This document shows positions 37,525 through 46,882 of a stretch of DNA of 64,000 nucleotides, piece after piece (the first letter of the stretch is position 1; the number at the start of each line of letters is the position of its first letter). This stretch comes from Campylobacter jejuni (GTDB taxonomy: Bacteria > Campylobacterota > Campylobacteria > Campylobacterales > Campylobacteraceae), in assembly GCF_001457695.1 (NCBI RefSeq), contig NZ_LN831025.1, positions 744,001 to 808,000 of the forward strand, given 5' to 3'. Both the position numbers and the translations under genes were made by a program. The notes under the pieces are model-generated. The model did not search any database, had not been told where the DNA came from, and worked only from the letters and a program-made list of their open reading frames with translations.

Positions 37525-38820
37525 TTAAATCCTTGCTAATTCGTGAATAAAATTTTTAATATAAGGATAAAGATCACTAAGCTCAGGTCCGTGGATATTT
37601 CCTGTTAAAATTATCCTTAAAGGCATGAAAAATTTTTTACCTTTTAAGTCGCTTTTGCTTAAAAGTTCATTTTTAAAATCTTCATAGTTTTCAAAAAGTT
37701 CAATATCTTTTAAGAGTTCTTTTAAAATTTTACATTCTGTTTCAAACTCTCCAAAGTCTTTTGTGTTGAAAATAGCTCGCATTTTTTCTTTAAGTTCTTT
37801 TATGGTGCTTGCTTCTTGAGTGTAAAATTTAGCAAGTTGTGCAAGATCTTTGTTTAAATCTAAAATTTTATTAAGCTCATCATCTTTGATCATTTTGATA
37901 TGTTCACGATTGATTTGTAAGAGTTTTTTAAGATCAAATCTTGCGGGAGCTTTTGAAACTTTAGAAATATCAAACCATTTTATAGCCTCTTCTAAGGTAA
38001 AAATTTCACAAGGAGTTTTATTGCCTAGCATGATCAGATAATTTGCGATTGCGCTAGGTAAAATTCCACTTTCAAGTAGCCATTTTACAGAAGAATGTGC
38101 TTCTCTTTTACTCATTTTAACACCTTCTTCGTTTAAAATGATAGGTAAGTGTGCATAAGTCATGGCTTTATTATAACCTAAGCTTGCGCGGATATGTTCT
38201 TGTTTTGGAGTGTTTGAAACATGATCTTCTCCGCGTATAATACAAGTGACATTTTCAAGCATATCATCAACCGCACAAGCAAAATTATAAGTTGGAGTTT
38301 TATCTGTTCTCATAATTACAAAAGAGTCTATGTTTTCAGGTTCAAAACTAAGCTCGCCTTTGATAAAATCAGTAAATTTCATAGTATGAGTAGGTTTTTT
38401 AAGACGGATAACAAAGGGTTTTTCACATTCTAAAACATCAATATCGGCTAGTTTTTCACAAGTGCCATCGTAGCGATAAGCTTTACCTTGTTTTTTAGCT
38501 AACTCTTTTTTTGCTTCAAGTTCTTCTTCGGTGCAAAAACAAGCAAAAGCTTTTTTTTCGCTTACAAGTTTTAAAGCCATTTGGCGATGGAATTTTAAAT
38601 TTTCACTTTGTATATAGTAATGCTGCCATGAAATACCAAAAAGATTTAAAATTTCTTTGATTTCTTCTTCTTTTCCTGCTATATTTCTAGCTTTATCAGT
38701 ATCTTCAATACGTAAAATAAAATCCATATTTTTTTGTCTTGCACAGATATAATTAAAAATTGCTGCGCGTAAATTTCCTATGTGCATATCACCTGTGGGA
38801 GAAGGTGCAAAACGGTACAT
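37525..38820 (-). CDS. gltX: Glutamyl-tRNA synthetase
   Basis: 431 residues: HIGH-type motif [16 protein letters not shown] near 7, KMSKREAH near 235, and a short C-terminal anticodon-binding region. Campylobacter carries two GltX paralogues and uses the amidotransferase route for Gln-tRNA; which specificity this copy has cannot be told here. Precedes yggT and slt in one transcript. Confidence 0.95.
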   Translation of the reverse strand: MYRFAPSPTGDMHIGNLRAAIFNYICARQKNMDFILRIEDTDKARNIAGKEEEIKEILNLFGISWQHYYIQSENLKFHRQMALKLVSEKKAFACFCTEEELEAKKELAKKQGKAYRYDGTCEKLADIDVLECEKPFVIRLKKPTHTMKFTDFIKGELSFEPENIDSFVIMRTDKTPTYNFACAVDDMLENVTCIIRGEDHVSNTPKQEHIRASLGYNKAMTYAHLPIILNEEGVKMSKREAHSSVKWLLESGILPSAIANYLIMLGNKTPCEIFTLEEAIKWFDISKVSKAPARFDLKKLLQINREHIKMIKDDELNKILDLNKDLAQLAKFYTQEASTIKELKEKMRAIFNTKDFGEFETECKILKELLKDIELFENYEDFKNELLSKSDLKGKKFFMPLRIILTGNIHGPELSDLYPYIKNFIHELARI

Positions 38821-38850
38821 TTTATAGCCTTTAAAATTATTTAAAAGCTT

Positions 38851-38856
38851 ATTATA
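38851..38856 (-). promoter_or_regulatory. Probable -10 element for gltX
   Basis: TATAAT on the - strand, 31 bases upstream of the gltX ATG, back to back with the phosphoesterase promoter. Confidence 0.5.
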
Positions 38857-38893
38857 ACAGAAAAATTTATACGGATATTTAATTTTACTTGGT

Positions 38894-38899
38894 TATAAT
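38894..38899 (+). promoter_or_regulatory. -10 element six bases before the phosphoesterase ATG
   Basis: TATAAT at 38894-38899, with the ATG at 38906. A transcript starting 6-7 bases after the -10 would begin at or next to the A of the start codon. No Shine-Dalgarno-like sequence lies between. Confidence 0.5.
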
Positions 38900-38905
38900 A
38901 CTTTT

Positions 38906-40030
38906 ATGATATTTTTAATTTTTTCTTTCATTGTATTATTGATTTTTGGCTTAGCAAATGTTTATATTTATAAAAGATTAATCAAGAAAATTACTCTTTT
39001 TAAGTATTTTTATAAAATTTTTTCCTTTATTTTTATTGTGCTTTTTTTAGCTCAAGCTGTGTTTTTAATATTTCGTAGAGATGAATATTTAAGTGATACT
39101 TGGTATGAAATTTTAGCCATGCTTTATGCGCCGACTTATTGTTTGTTTTTTATGACTTTAGCTTGGGATTTTATTAAATTGATTTTAGCTCTTATGGGTA
39201 AAAGAGATAAAAAATATAATCTTATTTTGCGTTTGATTTTTGAGCTTTCTCTTATAGTTTTAAGTGTGTTTTTAATTTATATAAGTATAAATAATGCTCT
39301 AAAAATACCTGAAGTAAAGAGTGTTGATGTTGAAATACCAAATCTTAAACAAGATCTAAAAATTGCCATGCTTACCGATATACATTTGGGTAAAAATTTG
39401 CATGAAAATTTTTTAGATAAGCTCATCACTAAAGTGAATTTGCAAAGTCCTGATATAGTTGTAATAGTAGGAGATCTGATTGATACTAATCCTAAAGATT
39501 TAAAAAATTACATCTCAAAACTTAATGATTTTAACTCCACTTACGGAACTTTTTATGCTTTGGGAAATCATGAGTATTATCATGGTATCAATGAAGTTTT
39601 GGATTTACTTAGAAAACATACTAATATGAAAATTTTAGTCAATCAAAATTTAGATTTGGGTTTTATAAATATTGCTGGACTTGGAGATTTAGCCGGACTT
39701 GATAGGGGTTTATATGCTCCTGATTTAGCAAGAATAAAAGTGGATTTAAATACAAGTAAAGCTAGTATTTTACTCACACATCAACCTAAAACAGCTTTGC
39801 TTTATGATTTAAGTGATTTTGATCTTGTTTTAAGTGGGCATACACATGGAGGGCAAATTTTCCCTTTTATGTTTTTAGTTAAACTTCAGCAAGGTTTTGT
39901 TCATGGGCTTTATGATTTAGGAGAAAAAACTAAGCTTTATGTGAGTAGTGGAGCAGGATTTTGGGGGCCAAGTCTTAGAGTTTTTGCTCCGAGTGAAATA
40001 GTGATTTTAAATTTAAAAGGAAAAAAATGA
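38906..40030 (+). CDS. Membrane-anchored metallophosphoesterase (YkuE/YaeI-like)
   Basis: 374 residues: about four hydrophobic N-terminal helices (~1-135), then a calcineurin-like domain with TDIHLGK, VGDLIDTNP, GNHEYYHG and SGHTHGGQIFP. Family members act on lipid-linked phosphates or nucleotides; the substrate here is unknown. It overlaps psd by 4 bases, so a link to phospholipid metabolism is plausible but inferred. Confidence 0.87.
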   Translation: MIFLIFSFIVLLIFGLANVYIYKRLIKKITLFKYFYKIFSFIFIVLFLAQAVFLIFRRDEYLSDTWYEILAMLYAPTYCLFFMTLAWDFIKLILALMGKRDKKYNLILRLIFELSLIVLSVFLIYISINNALKIPEVKSVDVEIPNLKQDLKIAMLTDIHLGKNLHENFLDKLITKVNLQSPDIVVIVGDLIDTNPKDLKNYISKLNDFNSTYGTFYALGNHEYYHGINEVLDLLRKHTNMKILVNQNLDLGFINIAGLGDLAGLDRGLYAPDLARIKVDLNTSKASILLTHQPKTALLYDLSDFDLVLSGHTHGGQIFPFMFLVKLQQGFVHGLYDLGEKTKLYVSSGAGFWGPSLRVFAPSEIVILNLKGKK

Positions 40031-40827
40031 GTTTTTCAAAAGAAAGTTCGAGACTTTTTGGTTTTGTAGCGGGGATTAAATTTCCTAAAATGATACAAAA
40101 AGTTATTAATGAAAATTATGTTAAGTATTTTAATATCAATATGAGTGAGTTTAAAGCTCCTTGTGAATATGAGAGTTTAAATGCTCTTTTTACAAGAACT
40201 TTGCAAATTCCAAGAAAATTTGAAGAAGGTTTTATCAGTCCAAGTGATGGTAAAATTTTAGAGTGTGGAAGTACTTTTTTGGCAAATGAAGAACATTTTG
40301 CTTTTTCTATAAAAGGACATACTTATAGCATTGAGGAGCTTTTAAAAGATAGCTTTGAAAAAGATGAGCTTAAAAATGGGCTTGATTATGTCAATATCTA
40401 TCTTTCTCCAAAAGATTATCATCGTTATCACAGCCCTTGTGATATGCAAATTTTAAGTGCAACTTACACAAGTGGTGCCCTTTATAGTGTAAATGAAAAG
40501 CATTTAGAACGCATTAGTAATTTGTATGTAAAAAATGAAAGAGTGAGTTTAAAATGTCAAAATGAAAAAGGTATTTTTTGGCTTGTTTTTGTAGGAGCGC
40601 AAAATGTAGGAAAAATGCGTTTTAATTTTGATATAAGCATACAAACCAATACTAAAATTTCTCATAATTTTACTAGAAAATATGAAAATTTAAATCTAAA
40701 AAAAGGCGAAGAACTAGGAAATTTTGAACTGGGTTCTACTATAGTTTTAATCTCTCAAAAAGGGATTTTAAATTTTAATTTAAAAGCAGGGCAGGGTATT
40801 AAATTTGGAGAAAAAATAGCGGATTAG
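40027..40827 (+). CDS. psd: Phosphatidylserine decarboxylase proenzyme
   Basis: Makes phosphatidylethanolamine. 266 residues with the self-cleavage motif LGST at 235-238 (Ser237 becomes the pyruvoyl group) and conserved LSPKDYHRYHSP and a GAQNVGKM segment. Overlaps the phosphoesterase gene; its stop interlocks with that of flhX on the other strand. Confidence 0.95.
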   Translation: MSFSKESSRLFGFVAGIKFPKMIQKVINENYVKYFNINMSEFKAPCEYESLNALFTRTLQIPRKFEEGFISPSDGKILECGSTFLANEEHFAFSIKGHTYSIEELLKDSFEKDELKNGLDYVNIYLSPKDYHRYHSPCDMQILSATYTSGALYSVNEKHLERISNLYVKNERVSLKCQNEKGIFWLVFVGAQNVGKMRFNFDISIQTNTKISHNFTRKYENLNLKKGEELGNFELGSTIVLISQKGILNFNLKAGQGIKFGEKIAD

Positions 40828-41105
40828 TTTTTAGGAGTTTTATTTGCCATTTGATAGATAAAGGCAAAAACTTCAGCTACAGCTTTATACATATTAGGTG
40901 GAATTTCATCACCTAAGTCAAGCTTGCTTAAAATTTCTATTAAATCTTCATCTTCTTTAATGGGAACTCCGTGTTCCTTGGCTAAAGAAATAATTTTAGC
41001 AGCACTTTCGCCTTTGCCACTTGCAAGCACTTTTGGTGCAGAGTTTTTTTCTTTTTGATAGCCTAGGGCTACGGCTTTTTTAATCGATCTTTTGATTTTG
41101 CTCAT
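40824..41105 (-). CDS. flhX: FlhX: free-standing FlhB C-terminal-domain protein
   Basis: 93 residues equivalent to the cytoplasmic tail of FlhB after its autocleavage site: AVALGYQKE, APKVLASGKGESA, AKEHGVPIKEDEDL and IPPNMYKAVAEVFAFIYQ. The NPTH motif itself is absent. Such FlhX proteins occur in Helicobacter and Campylobacter and can stand in for the cleaved FlhB C-terminal fragment at the export gate. Overlaps the FliK-like gene by ATGA. Confidence 0.88.
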   Translation of the reverse strand: MSKIKRSIKKAVALGYQKEKNSAPKVLASGKGESAAKIISLAKEHGVPIKEDEDLIEILSKLDLGDEIPPNMYKAVAEVFAFIYQMANKTPKN

Positions 41106-43198
41106 ACTTTTTTATCCATACCCATTTCAAGATCTAAATTTTTCATATTTCTAGTATCAAATTTACTTCTTATGATATCACCTACAAAGAAATTTGCACT
41201 TAAAAGTCCTGCTTTATTGATATTTCTTTTAAGCTCATGGGCATTTTCATAGATGGTTTTTCTAAATTCAATATTTTCTGCCATAATATTAATATCTATA
41301 TATTTTTCATTATTTAAAGAAATAAGAATTTCCAAATCCCCAAGTTTTGCAAATTCGAGTTTAATCTGAGCAAAAAATTTATCCTTTTTTCCGCGTCTAA
41401 ACATAATTTTAGAATCATTTAAATCATCCCAAGAAAAAGGCAGATAAGTATTGATAGAATCATTAGCTAAAGACATAAGCTGATTGATTTCAATTTGCGC
41501 TAAAAGACGATTAGCTTGATTATATACAGCTTCATTGCCTTCATTTTTAGCCAAATTTGAAATTTGCAAAAGTGTTGATTTTACATCATGATGTAAAGAT
41601 TCAGCTATATCTTGTTCTGTTTTTGGTTTAATTTGCACTAGATCTTTGGTAGAAAGATTGAGTTTGTGTTCGAGATTTTTAAGTTCTGCTTGATTAAGCT
41701 TGGCATTTTGAGTATAGGGTTCAAGTTCTTTTAAGCTTTCATTAAGTCTACGAGAAAGATTGCTTAAATTTTTACTTAAATCTTGCACTTGTTCTAGATC
41801 TAAATTTTCTACATTAAATGCTAAATTTTTTACAATATTTTGTTTTATAAATTCCTGATTTTTAAAAATATTTTGCATAGTTTGGTTATTGTTAGATTGA
41901 ATATTTTGAGAATTATTTAAATTTTGCGTGTTGTTTGTGTTAGTATTTGTATTGATTGAAGTTTTGCTTTCTGTTTTTGTTTCATAAAATTTTGGATTTT
42001 CTTTGATATTTTCTTCGTGAGTTTTTGTGCTAGAATCTAAATTTGCATTAACTTCTTTTTTAGGTAAATTTTCTTCGTTTTTTACATTTTGCTTAATATC
42101 GGTTTTAGTATCATCTGTGAGAGTTTCTTCTTTTGATGCTTTTATATGTTTTTCTTCATCTTGGTTTTTTGTGTTATGATTAAGTTTTTCTTCTTTCATA
42201 TTTTCTTTGTTACTTAAAAGATTTTCTAAAATATTTTCTTTATCTTGTATTTTAGAAGCTTGATTGCCTAGTATATTTTTTAAAGTATTTTCAAGTTTTT
42301 CAAAGGCGGTAGCAGTTTGTTTAAGGATGTTTGGATCTTTTATCATTAAATTTTCTGGCTTATTAAGAGCTTTGAAAAAATCATTTTTGATGGAATTTAA
42401 TTCTTTTAAAATTTTATTAGCTATAGGGGTGATTTTTTCTTGAGCATAACTGGGATTTTTACTTATATAATTTTTAAAATTTTCCAATTTAGAACTTAAA
42501 TTTAAAAGTGCTTTAAAAGAACTTTGATTTAAAATTTGCTTATTTTCATTTTTGCTAGAATTAATAATATTTTTTAATTCTTTTAAAGTGTCTTTTGGGC
42601 TTAAATTTGTATTTGCAAGCTGGGCTATCTGAACGCTTAGTTTTTCGCTACTAAGACCTTTGATTGTACTTAAAAGAGAGTGAAAACTTTTGGGTAGTAA
42701 TTCTTCGTTTAGGGCATCTTTTAATTTAGCTTCTAAAAATACGCCTGAATTTTTAAACAAAGGAGCTAAGTTATTGTTTTTTATTTCACTGGCAGGTTTT
42801 AAAATTTGATTTAATCTGTCTAAAACTTGTGTAAAAGTATCACTTTTTGCAAGTTCTGTACTTAAGATTTTTAATTCATTAGCAAAATTAGGAGCTAAAT
42901 TTAAATTTTTTCCTTGTTTAAGTACAGGGGAATCGGGATTTTTTTGAGCATTGATTTGATCTAAAAGTTTATTAACAAGTTCTTTTAATTTGGTACCTGT
43001 TTCATTTTGAACAAATTTTGCTAGTATTTCCTCACTACTAGCGTCCTTGCTTAAACCTAAATTTTGCTTTAAAGCTTGTGCAAGTGCTTCTTTTGGATTG
43101 TCTTTTAAATTTGTTTTATCTTTTGAAGCAGAGTTATCTACTTTTAAATCATTTTTTTGCGTATTGGCAATTTGACTTGCTAGTTGAGTATTAATCAT
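41102..43198 (-). CDS. Large FliK-like protein
   Basis: About 698 residues. A long Lys/Asn/Leu-rich helical region (~1-330), a low-complexity acidic then Asn/Thr-rich linker (~330-450), and a C-terminal domain (~590-698; FFAQIKLEFAKLGDLEILI, ANFFVGDI) that follows the FliK hook-length-control C-terminal pattern. No signal peptide. Upstream of, and overlapping, flhX, the FlhB-tail homologue that FliK C-domains contact. C. jejuni has another gene called fliK elsewhere, so this may be a paralogue. ATG 43198 is chosen over the preceding TTG; it lies within the last codons of the MFS gene. Confidence 0.7.
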   Translation of the reverse strand: MINTQLASQIANTQKNDLKVDNSASKDKTNLKDNPKEALAQALKQNLGLSKDASSEEILAKFVQNETGTKLKELVNKLLDQINAQKNPDSPVLKQGKNLNLAPNFANELKILSTELAKSDTFTQVLDRLNQILKPASEIKNNNLAPLFKNSGVFLEAKLKDALNEELLPKSFHSLLSTIKGLSSEKLSVQIAQLANTNLSPKDTLKELKNIINSSKNENKQILNQSSFKALLNLSSKLENFKNYISKNPSYAQEKITPIANKILKELNSIKNDFFKALNKPENLMIKDPNILKQTATAFEKLENTLKNILGNQASKIQDKENILENLLSNKENMKEEKLNHNTKNQDEEKHIKASKEETLTDDTKTDIKQNVKNEENLPKKEVNANLDSSTKTHEENIKENPKFYETKTESKTSINTNTNTNNTQNLNNSQNIQSNNNQTMQNIFKNQEFIKQNIVKNLAFNVENLDLEQVQDLSKNLSNLSRRLNESLKELEPYTQNAKLNQAELKNLEHKLNLSTKDLVQIKPKTEQDIAESLHHDVKSTLLQISNLAKNEGNEAVYNQANRLLAQIEINQLMSLANDSINTYLPFSWDDLNDSKIMFRRGKKDKFFAQIKLEFAKLGDLEILISLNNEKYIDINIMAENIEFRKTIYENAHELKRNINKAGLLSANFFVGDIIRSKFDTRNMKNLDLEMGMDKKV

Positions 43199-44378
43199 CA
43201 AATACCACCATATTTCCAGGCTTTTTCTTAAATTTTTTATTTAAAATATTTGGTTTATTGATAGCAAAAAGAATTAAAAATGCTAAAGAAACTATATAAA
43301 ACCATATAAAACCCTTGATTTCAAAATATTGCATTAAAAAACCTAAAATTAAAGGGCCAAACAAAGAGCCCAAAGAATAGCAAAAAAGAACTCCACGACC
43401 TAACTCTACGCCTTTATTTTTGCTTACTAAAACATCATTTGCTCTAGCAAGTGCTAAAGCATATAAACAAAATATTCCTATACCAAGAGTAATTCCTAAA
43501 AAATATTGCATATACAAGTGAAGTTTAAAAAAGATAAATATAAGCATAGTGACAAATCCTATGCTTGCGCAAGTGATAATGGCAAATTTGCGACCAAGTT
43601 TATCTGAAATAGTTCCTATGATGGTTTGTGCAATAAAACCACCTAAAACCCCACAAAATATAAAATAAGAAACCGCTTTTGTATCAAAACCTTGCAAAAG
43701 TATAAATAAAGATGCCATAGAAAAAAAGCCATTTATAAGCATTCCGGCTATAAAGCTTGTGACGATAGCTAAAGGAGCTATATCAAAAATTTTAGGTATA
43801 GAAATAGGACTTGATGCGGGTAAAACAGGTTCTTTGATTTTAATTAGATTTAAAGGTAAAGATGAAAGTAAAATTAAAGTTGCACTGAGAATAAATACAC
43901 TATGTTTGCTTAAATTTAACGCTATGATTAAAACTCCAATACCAAACGCAAGATAAAAAACAATTTCATAAAAACCTAAAATTCTAGATCGAATGGCATT
44001 TTTGCTTTTTTCATTAAGCCATGATTCTATGACCATTAAAAGTCCATAGTAGCAAATCCCTATGAAAAATCTTAAAATAGCCCAAAAAATAAGATTTTCG
44101 CTTACTGTATGAAGCATAGCTGAAATTCCAAAAATAGCACCAAATAGCCCAAAAGAGCGTATATGACCTATACGAGAAATAATTTTATGAGCACTGATGG
44201 TTCCAACAAGAGCGCCTATAAAAAAACAAGAACTTACCACTCCAACAGCTAAAGAACTTTCTCCGTTTTCTTTTAATATAACACCTATAGAGCTTACTAT
44301 CAAGGCATTACCTGCAAATAAAAATGCCATACCAGCAAAAAGTGCTGTCATTGATTTAATAATTTTTTTTGGACTCAT
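43191..44378 (-). CDS. MFS transporter
   Basis: 395 residues with about 12 hydrophobic helices, the motif-A-like loop GTISAHKIISRIGHIR between helices 2 and 3, and its counterpart GTISDKLGRKFA in the second half. It resembles YcaD-like major facilitator carriers; the substrate is unknown. Its start overlaps the preceding gene by 23 bases. Confidence 0.87.
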   Translation of the reverse strand: MSPKKIIKSMTALFAGMAFLFAGNALIVSSIGVILKENGESSLAVGVVSSCFFIGALVGTISAHKIISRIGHIRSFGLFGAIFGISAMLHTVSENLIFWAILRFFIGICYYGLLMVIESWLNEKSKNAIRSRILGFYEIVFYLAFGIGVLIIALNLSKHSVFILSATLILLSSLPLNLIKIKEPVLPASSPISIPKIFDIAPLAIVTSFIAGMLINGFFSMASLFILLQGFDTKAVSYFIFCGVLGGFIAQTIIGTISDKLGRKFAIITCASIGFVTMLIFIFFKLHLYMQYFLGITLGIGIFCLYALALARANDVLVSKNKGVELGRGVLFCYSLGSLFGPLILGFLMQYFEIKGFIWFYIVSLAFLILFAINKPNILNKKFKKKPGNMVVFDD

Positions 44379-44859
44379 ACTTTTTTATATATAAAATAAA
44401 AATAAACACACAAACTAGCAAGGATGAAATTCCACAAATATAAGCAAAGATATCTAATCTATCTTGGCGATGTAAAAATAAAAATCCAGCAACCAATATT
44501 ACATAAGCCATCAATTTAAAGAGAGTAAAAAACATAGCAAAAAAATGGATTTTCTCTTTAACATTTGGCTTTAAATCGTCTTTTAGAACTTTAAAATGAA
44601 TAATTTTTGATAAATTTTGTTTTTTTTTGACAAAAAGCGATGAAATGAAATTAAAATCTTTTTCATAATTTTTTGATTTTTTTATAATGACTTTTTTATA
44701 ATTTAAATAAGAAGCAAAAATAATCAATAAAACACTAAAAAAAGCTATTTCATAGCTTAAAAATGTATCTAATTTAAAATGATTTAACGATGAAAATATG
44801 ATCCAAAAAAATAAATGAATAATGGCAAAAATACAAAATAGAGCTTTTTTATGTTCCAT
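44356..44859 (-). CDS. Integral membrane protein, unknown function
   Basis: 167 residues, four hydrophobic helices (~7-27, ~32-50, ~105-128, ~135-158) with a basic cytoplasmic loop between helices 2 and 3. Translationally joined to the AtpZ gene (TAATG overlap). I see no informative motif. Its place next to AtpZ suggests a possible AtpI-like partner, which is inference only. Confidence 0.75.
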   Translation of the reverse strand: MEHKKALFCIFAIIHLFFWIIFSSLNHFKLDTFLSYEIAFFSVLLIIFASYLNYKKVIIKKSKNYEKDFNFISSLFVKKKQNLSKIIHFKVLKDDLKPNVKEKIHFFAMFFTLFKLMAYVILVAGFLFLHRQDRLDIFAYICGISSLLVCVFIFILYIKKYESKKNY

Positions 44860-45188
44860 TATTTGTTCTTTTCTTTTTGAATTTTTTCTTTGATCAACTC
44901 ATCTCTTTCTTTAAATTCTTCATAGCTTTTTACTTGAACTTTATAAGCTTTGTAAACATTAAGTATAGCAGCACTGATCCCCCAAAAAACTCCAAGCCAA
45001 AAAAGCCAAGGATAAGGAGTAAATTTTTTAAGTAAATATCCTATTCCCACACCTATAAATACAGCAACAACCATAGAGATGCCAAGACTTAAACCATCCG
45101 CAGCTTCAAGAGTTTTGCGAATGATTTTTTGTCTTTTACTGTTGGAATTTTCTAAGTGATTTTTTTCTTCTTTTAAAATATTGCTCAT
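44859..45188 (-). CDS. AtpZ/AtpI-family protein
   Basis: 109 residues: charged N-terminus, then a two-helix hairpin ([25 protein letters not shown] and [26 protein letters not shown]), the AtpZ/AtpI pattern. In other bacteria these assist F-type ATPase assembly or bring in magnesium. No ATP synthase genes are nearby. Overlaps hemL by ATGA. Confidence 0.82.
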   Translation of the reverse strand: MSNILKEEKNHLENSNSKRQKIIRKTLEAADGLSLGISMVVAVFIGVGIGYLLKKFTPYPWLFWLGVFWGISAAILNVYKAYKVQVKSYEEFKERDELIKEKIQKEKNK

Positions 45189-46459
45189 ATTCTTTTAAAG
45201 CTTTCCCTAACAGCCTCTAGTGTTGTATCTATAATTTTATCATCCATTTTTGAACATATAAAGCTTGTTTCAAATTGAGAAGGTGCTAAATAAATTCCAT
45301 TTTCAAGCATATTTTTGTGAAATTTTGAAAATAATGCTAGATCGGATTTTAATGCATCTTGGTAGTTTGATACAGGATCTTTGGTGAAAAAGTATCCAAA
45401 CATAGAACCTACATGACAAACTTGCAGTGGAAGTCCTTTTTCATCTGCTAATTTTTTCATTCCTTGGGTAAGTTTTTTTGCTAATTTTCCAAGTTTGTCA
45501 TAAAGCTTGGTTTTCTTTTTGGCTTTTGTAAGGCTTGCTATACCTGCAGCCATTGCTAAAGGATTTCCACTTAAAGTTCCTGCTTGATAAACTCCACCCA
45601 AAGGACTTAAAATATCCATAATTTCAGCTCTAGAAGCAAATGCTGCTGCAGGTAGACCGCCTCCTATTACCTTACCAAAAGTAATTATATCTGCTTGGAT
45701 ATGATTGATTCCATAGGAACCAAGGTAAGATGCTCTATATCCACTCATTACTTCATCAAAAATCAGCAGAGTTTGATTGTTTTTACAGATCTTAGCAAGT
45801 TCTTCTAAAAAATCTTGTTTAGCTGGAACTAACCCCATATTTCCAGCAATAGGCTCAATGATAACACATGCAATATCTTTATTTTTTTCAAAAAGCTCTT
45901 TAACGCTATTTATATCATTATATTTAGCTACTAAAGTGTGTTTAGCTACATCTTCTAAAACACCCAAAGAACTAGGAGAGTTAAAAGTAGCAGCACCACT
46001 TCCTGCACCCACTAATAATGAATCAGAATGCCCGTGATAACATCCTTCAAATTTTAAAATTTTATCTTTTTTAGTAAAACCACGGGCAAGACGAATAGCA
46101 CTCATGGTTGCTTCTGTTCCACTGCTTACAAAGCGGATCTTTTCTAAATGAGGAAAATCAGATAAAACAAGCTTGGCAAGTTCAGTTTCTAATAAAGTTG
46201 GAGCTCCAAAACTTGAACCTTTATGAAGTGCTTTTTGACAAGCTTTTTGTATATCTTTATCACAATGTCCAAAAAGTAAAGGCCCCCAGCTTTGAACATA
46301 GTCTATATAAGAATTTCCATCTATATCGAAAATATAAGCACCTTTTCCATGAGAAATAAATTTTGGCTCACTTTGAACATTTGCAAAAGCACGAACTGGA
46401 GAATTTACACCACCTGCGATGAATTTACACGCTTCTTTAAAAGCTTTTTTGTTTGTCAT
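45185..46459 (-). CDS. hemL: Glutamate-1-semialdehyde 2,1-aminomutase
   Basis: PLP enzyme of the C5 heme pathway, forming 5-aminolevulinate. 424 residues: [40 protein letters not shown], and the PLP Lys in [11 protein letters not shown] near 263. Overlaps the cytochrome c gene upstream and atpZ downstream. Confidence 0.97.
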   Translation of the reverse strand: MTNKKAFKEACKFIAGGVNSPVRAFANVQSEPKFISHGKGAYIFDIDGNSYIDYVQSWGPLLFGHCDKDIQKACQKALHKGSSFGAPTLLETELAKLVLSDFPHLEKIRFVSSGTEATMSAIRLARGFTKKDKILKFEGCYHGHSDSLLVGAGSGAATFNSPSSLGVLEDVAKHTLVAKYNDINSVKELFEKNKDIACVIIEPIAGNMGLVPAKQDFLEELAKICKNNQTLLIFDEVMSGYRASYLGSYGINHIQADIITFGKVIGGGLPAAAFASRAEIMDILSPLGGVYQAGTLSGNPLAMAAGIASLTKAKKKTKLYDKLGKLAKKLTQGMKKLADEKGLPLQVCHVGSMFGYFFTKDPVSNYQDALKSDLALFSKFHKNMLENGIYLAPSQFETSFICSKMDDKIIDTTLEAVRESFKRI

Positions 46460-46803
46460 TTTTCTTCCTTGCTAAATTGCTTGATGTAATTATATAAAGT
46501 TACAATTTCATCATTTGTTAAAGAGTAATTTGGCATGATTGATTTTGCGTCTTTACTCTGATTAAGAGAATTTTTAAAATTCTCAAAACTAAGATTTTGT
46601 ATACTTGGAACTTTATAAGCTGTTTTAATACCATTTTTCATATAATATCCTAAAATTTGTTCGCTTCCATCTGCTCCATGACATTCTTTACAACTAATGC
46701 CCCTTGGATTTTCATAAAGCATTTTAGAGTATTCTTTAAGAGTGATAAAATCAGCACCAAAAAAACTGATACTAAATAAAAAAAACATTAAAACAATTTT
46801 CAA
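46456..46803 (-). CDS. Small periplasmic monoheme cytochrome c
   Basis: 115 residues with a signal peptide (~1-17, SISFFGA) and one heme site C38-K-E-C41-H42; Met in SIMPNYSLT is a likely axial ligand. The start appears to be TTG at 46803, with AAGGTG five bases upstream. It leads a seven-gene overlapping run that includes hemL, linking an electron carrier with heme synthesis. The redox partner is unknown. Confidence 0.87.
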   Translation of the reverse strand: MKIVLMFFLFSISFFGADFITLKEYSKMLYENPRGISCKECHGADGSEQILGYYMKNGIKTAYKVPSIQNLSFENFKNSLNQSKDAKSIMPNYSLTNDEIVTLYNYIKQFSKEEK

Positions 46804-46832
46804 AGTTTCACCTTGTTAATGAAGTTTTAATA

Positions 46833-46841
46833 TGATACAAT
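46833..46841 (+). promoter_or_regulatory. Extended -10 promoter for folD
   Basis: TGATACAAT fits TGnTAnAAT, 41 bases before the folD ATG; GAAGGA in the leader is the ribosome site. Confidence 0.5.
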
Positions 46842-46882
46842 TTTTACTTTAAAAAAGTGATTAAATTTATAGAAGGAAAATA

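Noticed and set aside
40824-41105. FlhX as a truncated, broken flhB
   Set aside because: It has its own start, coupled translation and full conservation of the tail domain; free-standing FlhX proteins are normal in this group.
41890-42000. Tandem repeat in the FliK-like gene
   Set aside because: Asn/Thr-rich low complexity only; units are irregular, so phase variation is unlikely.
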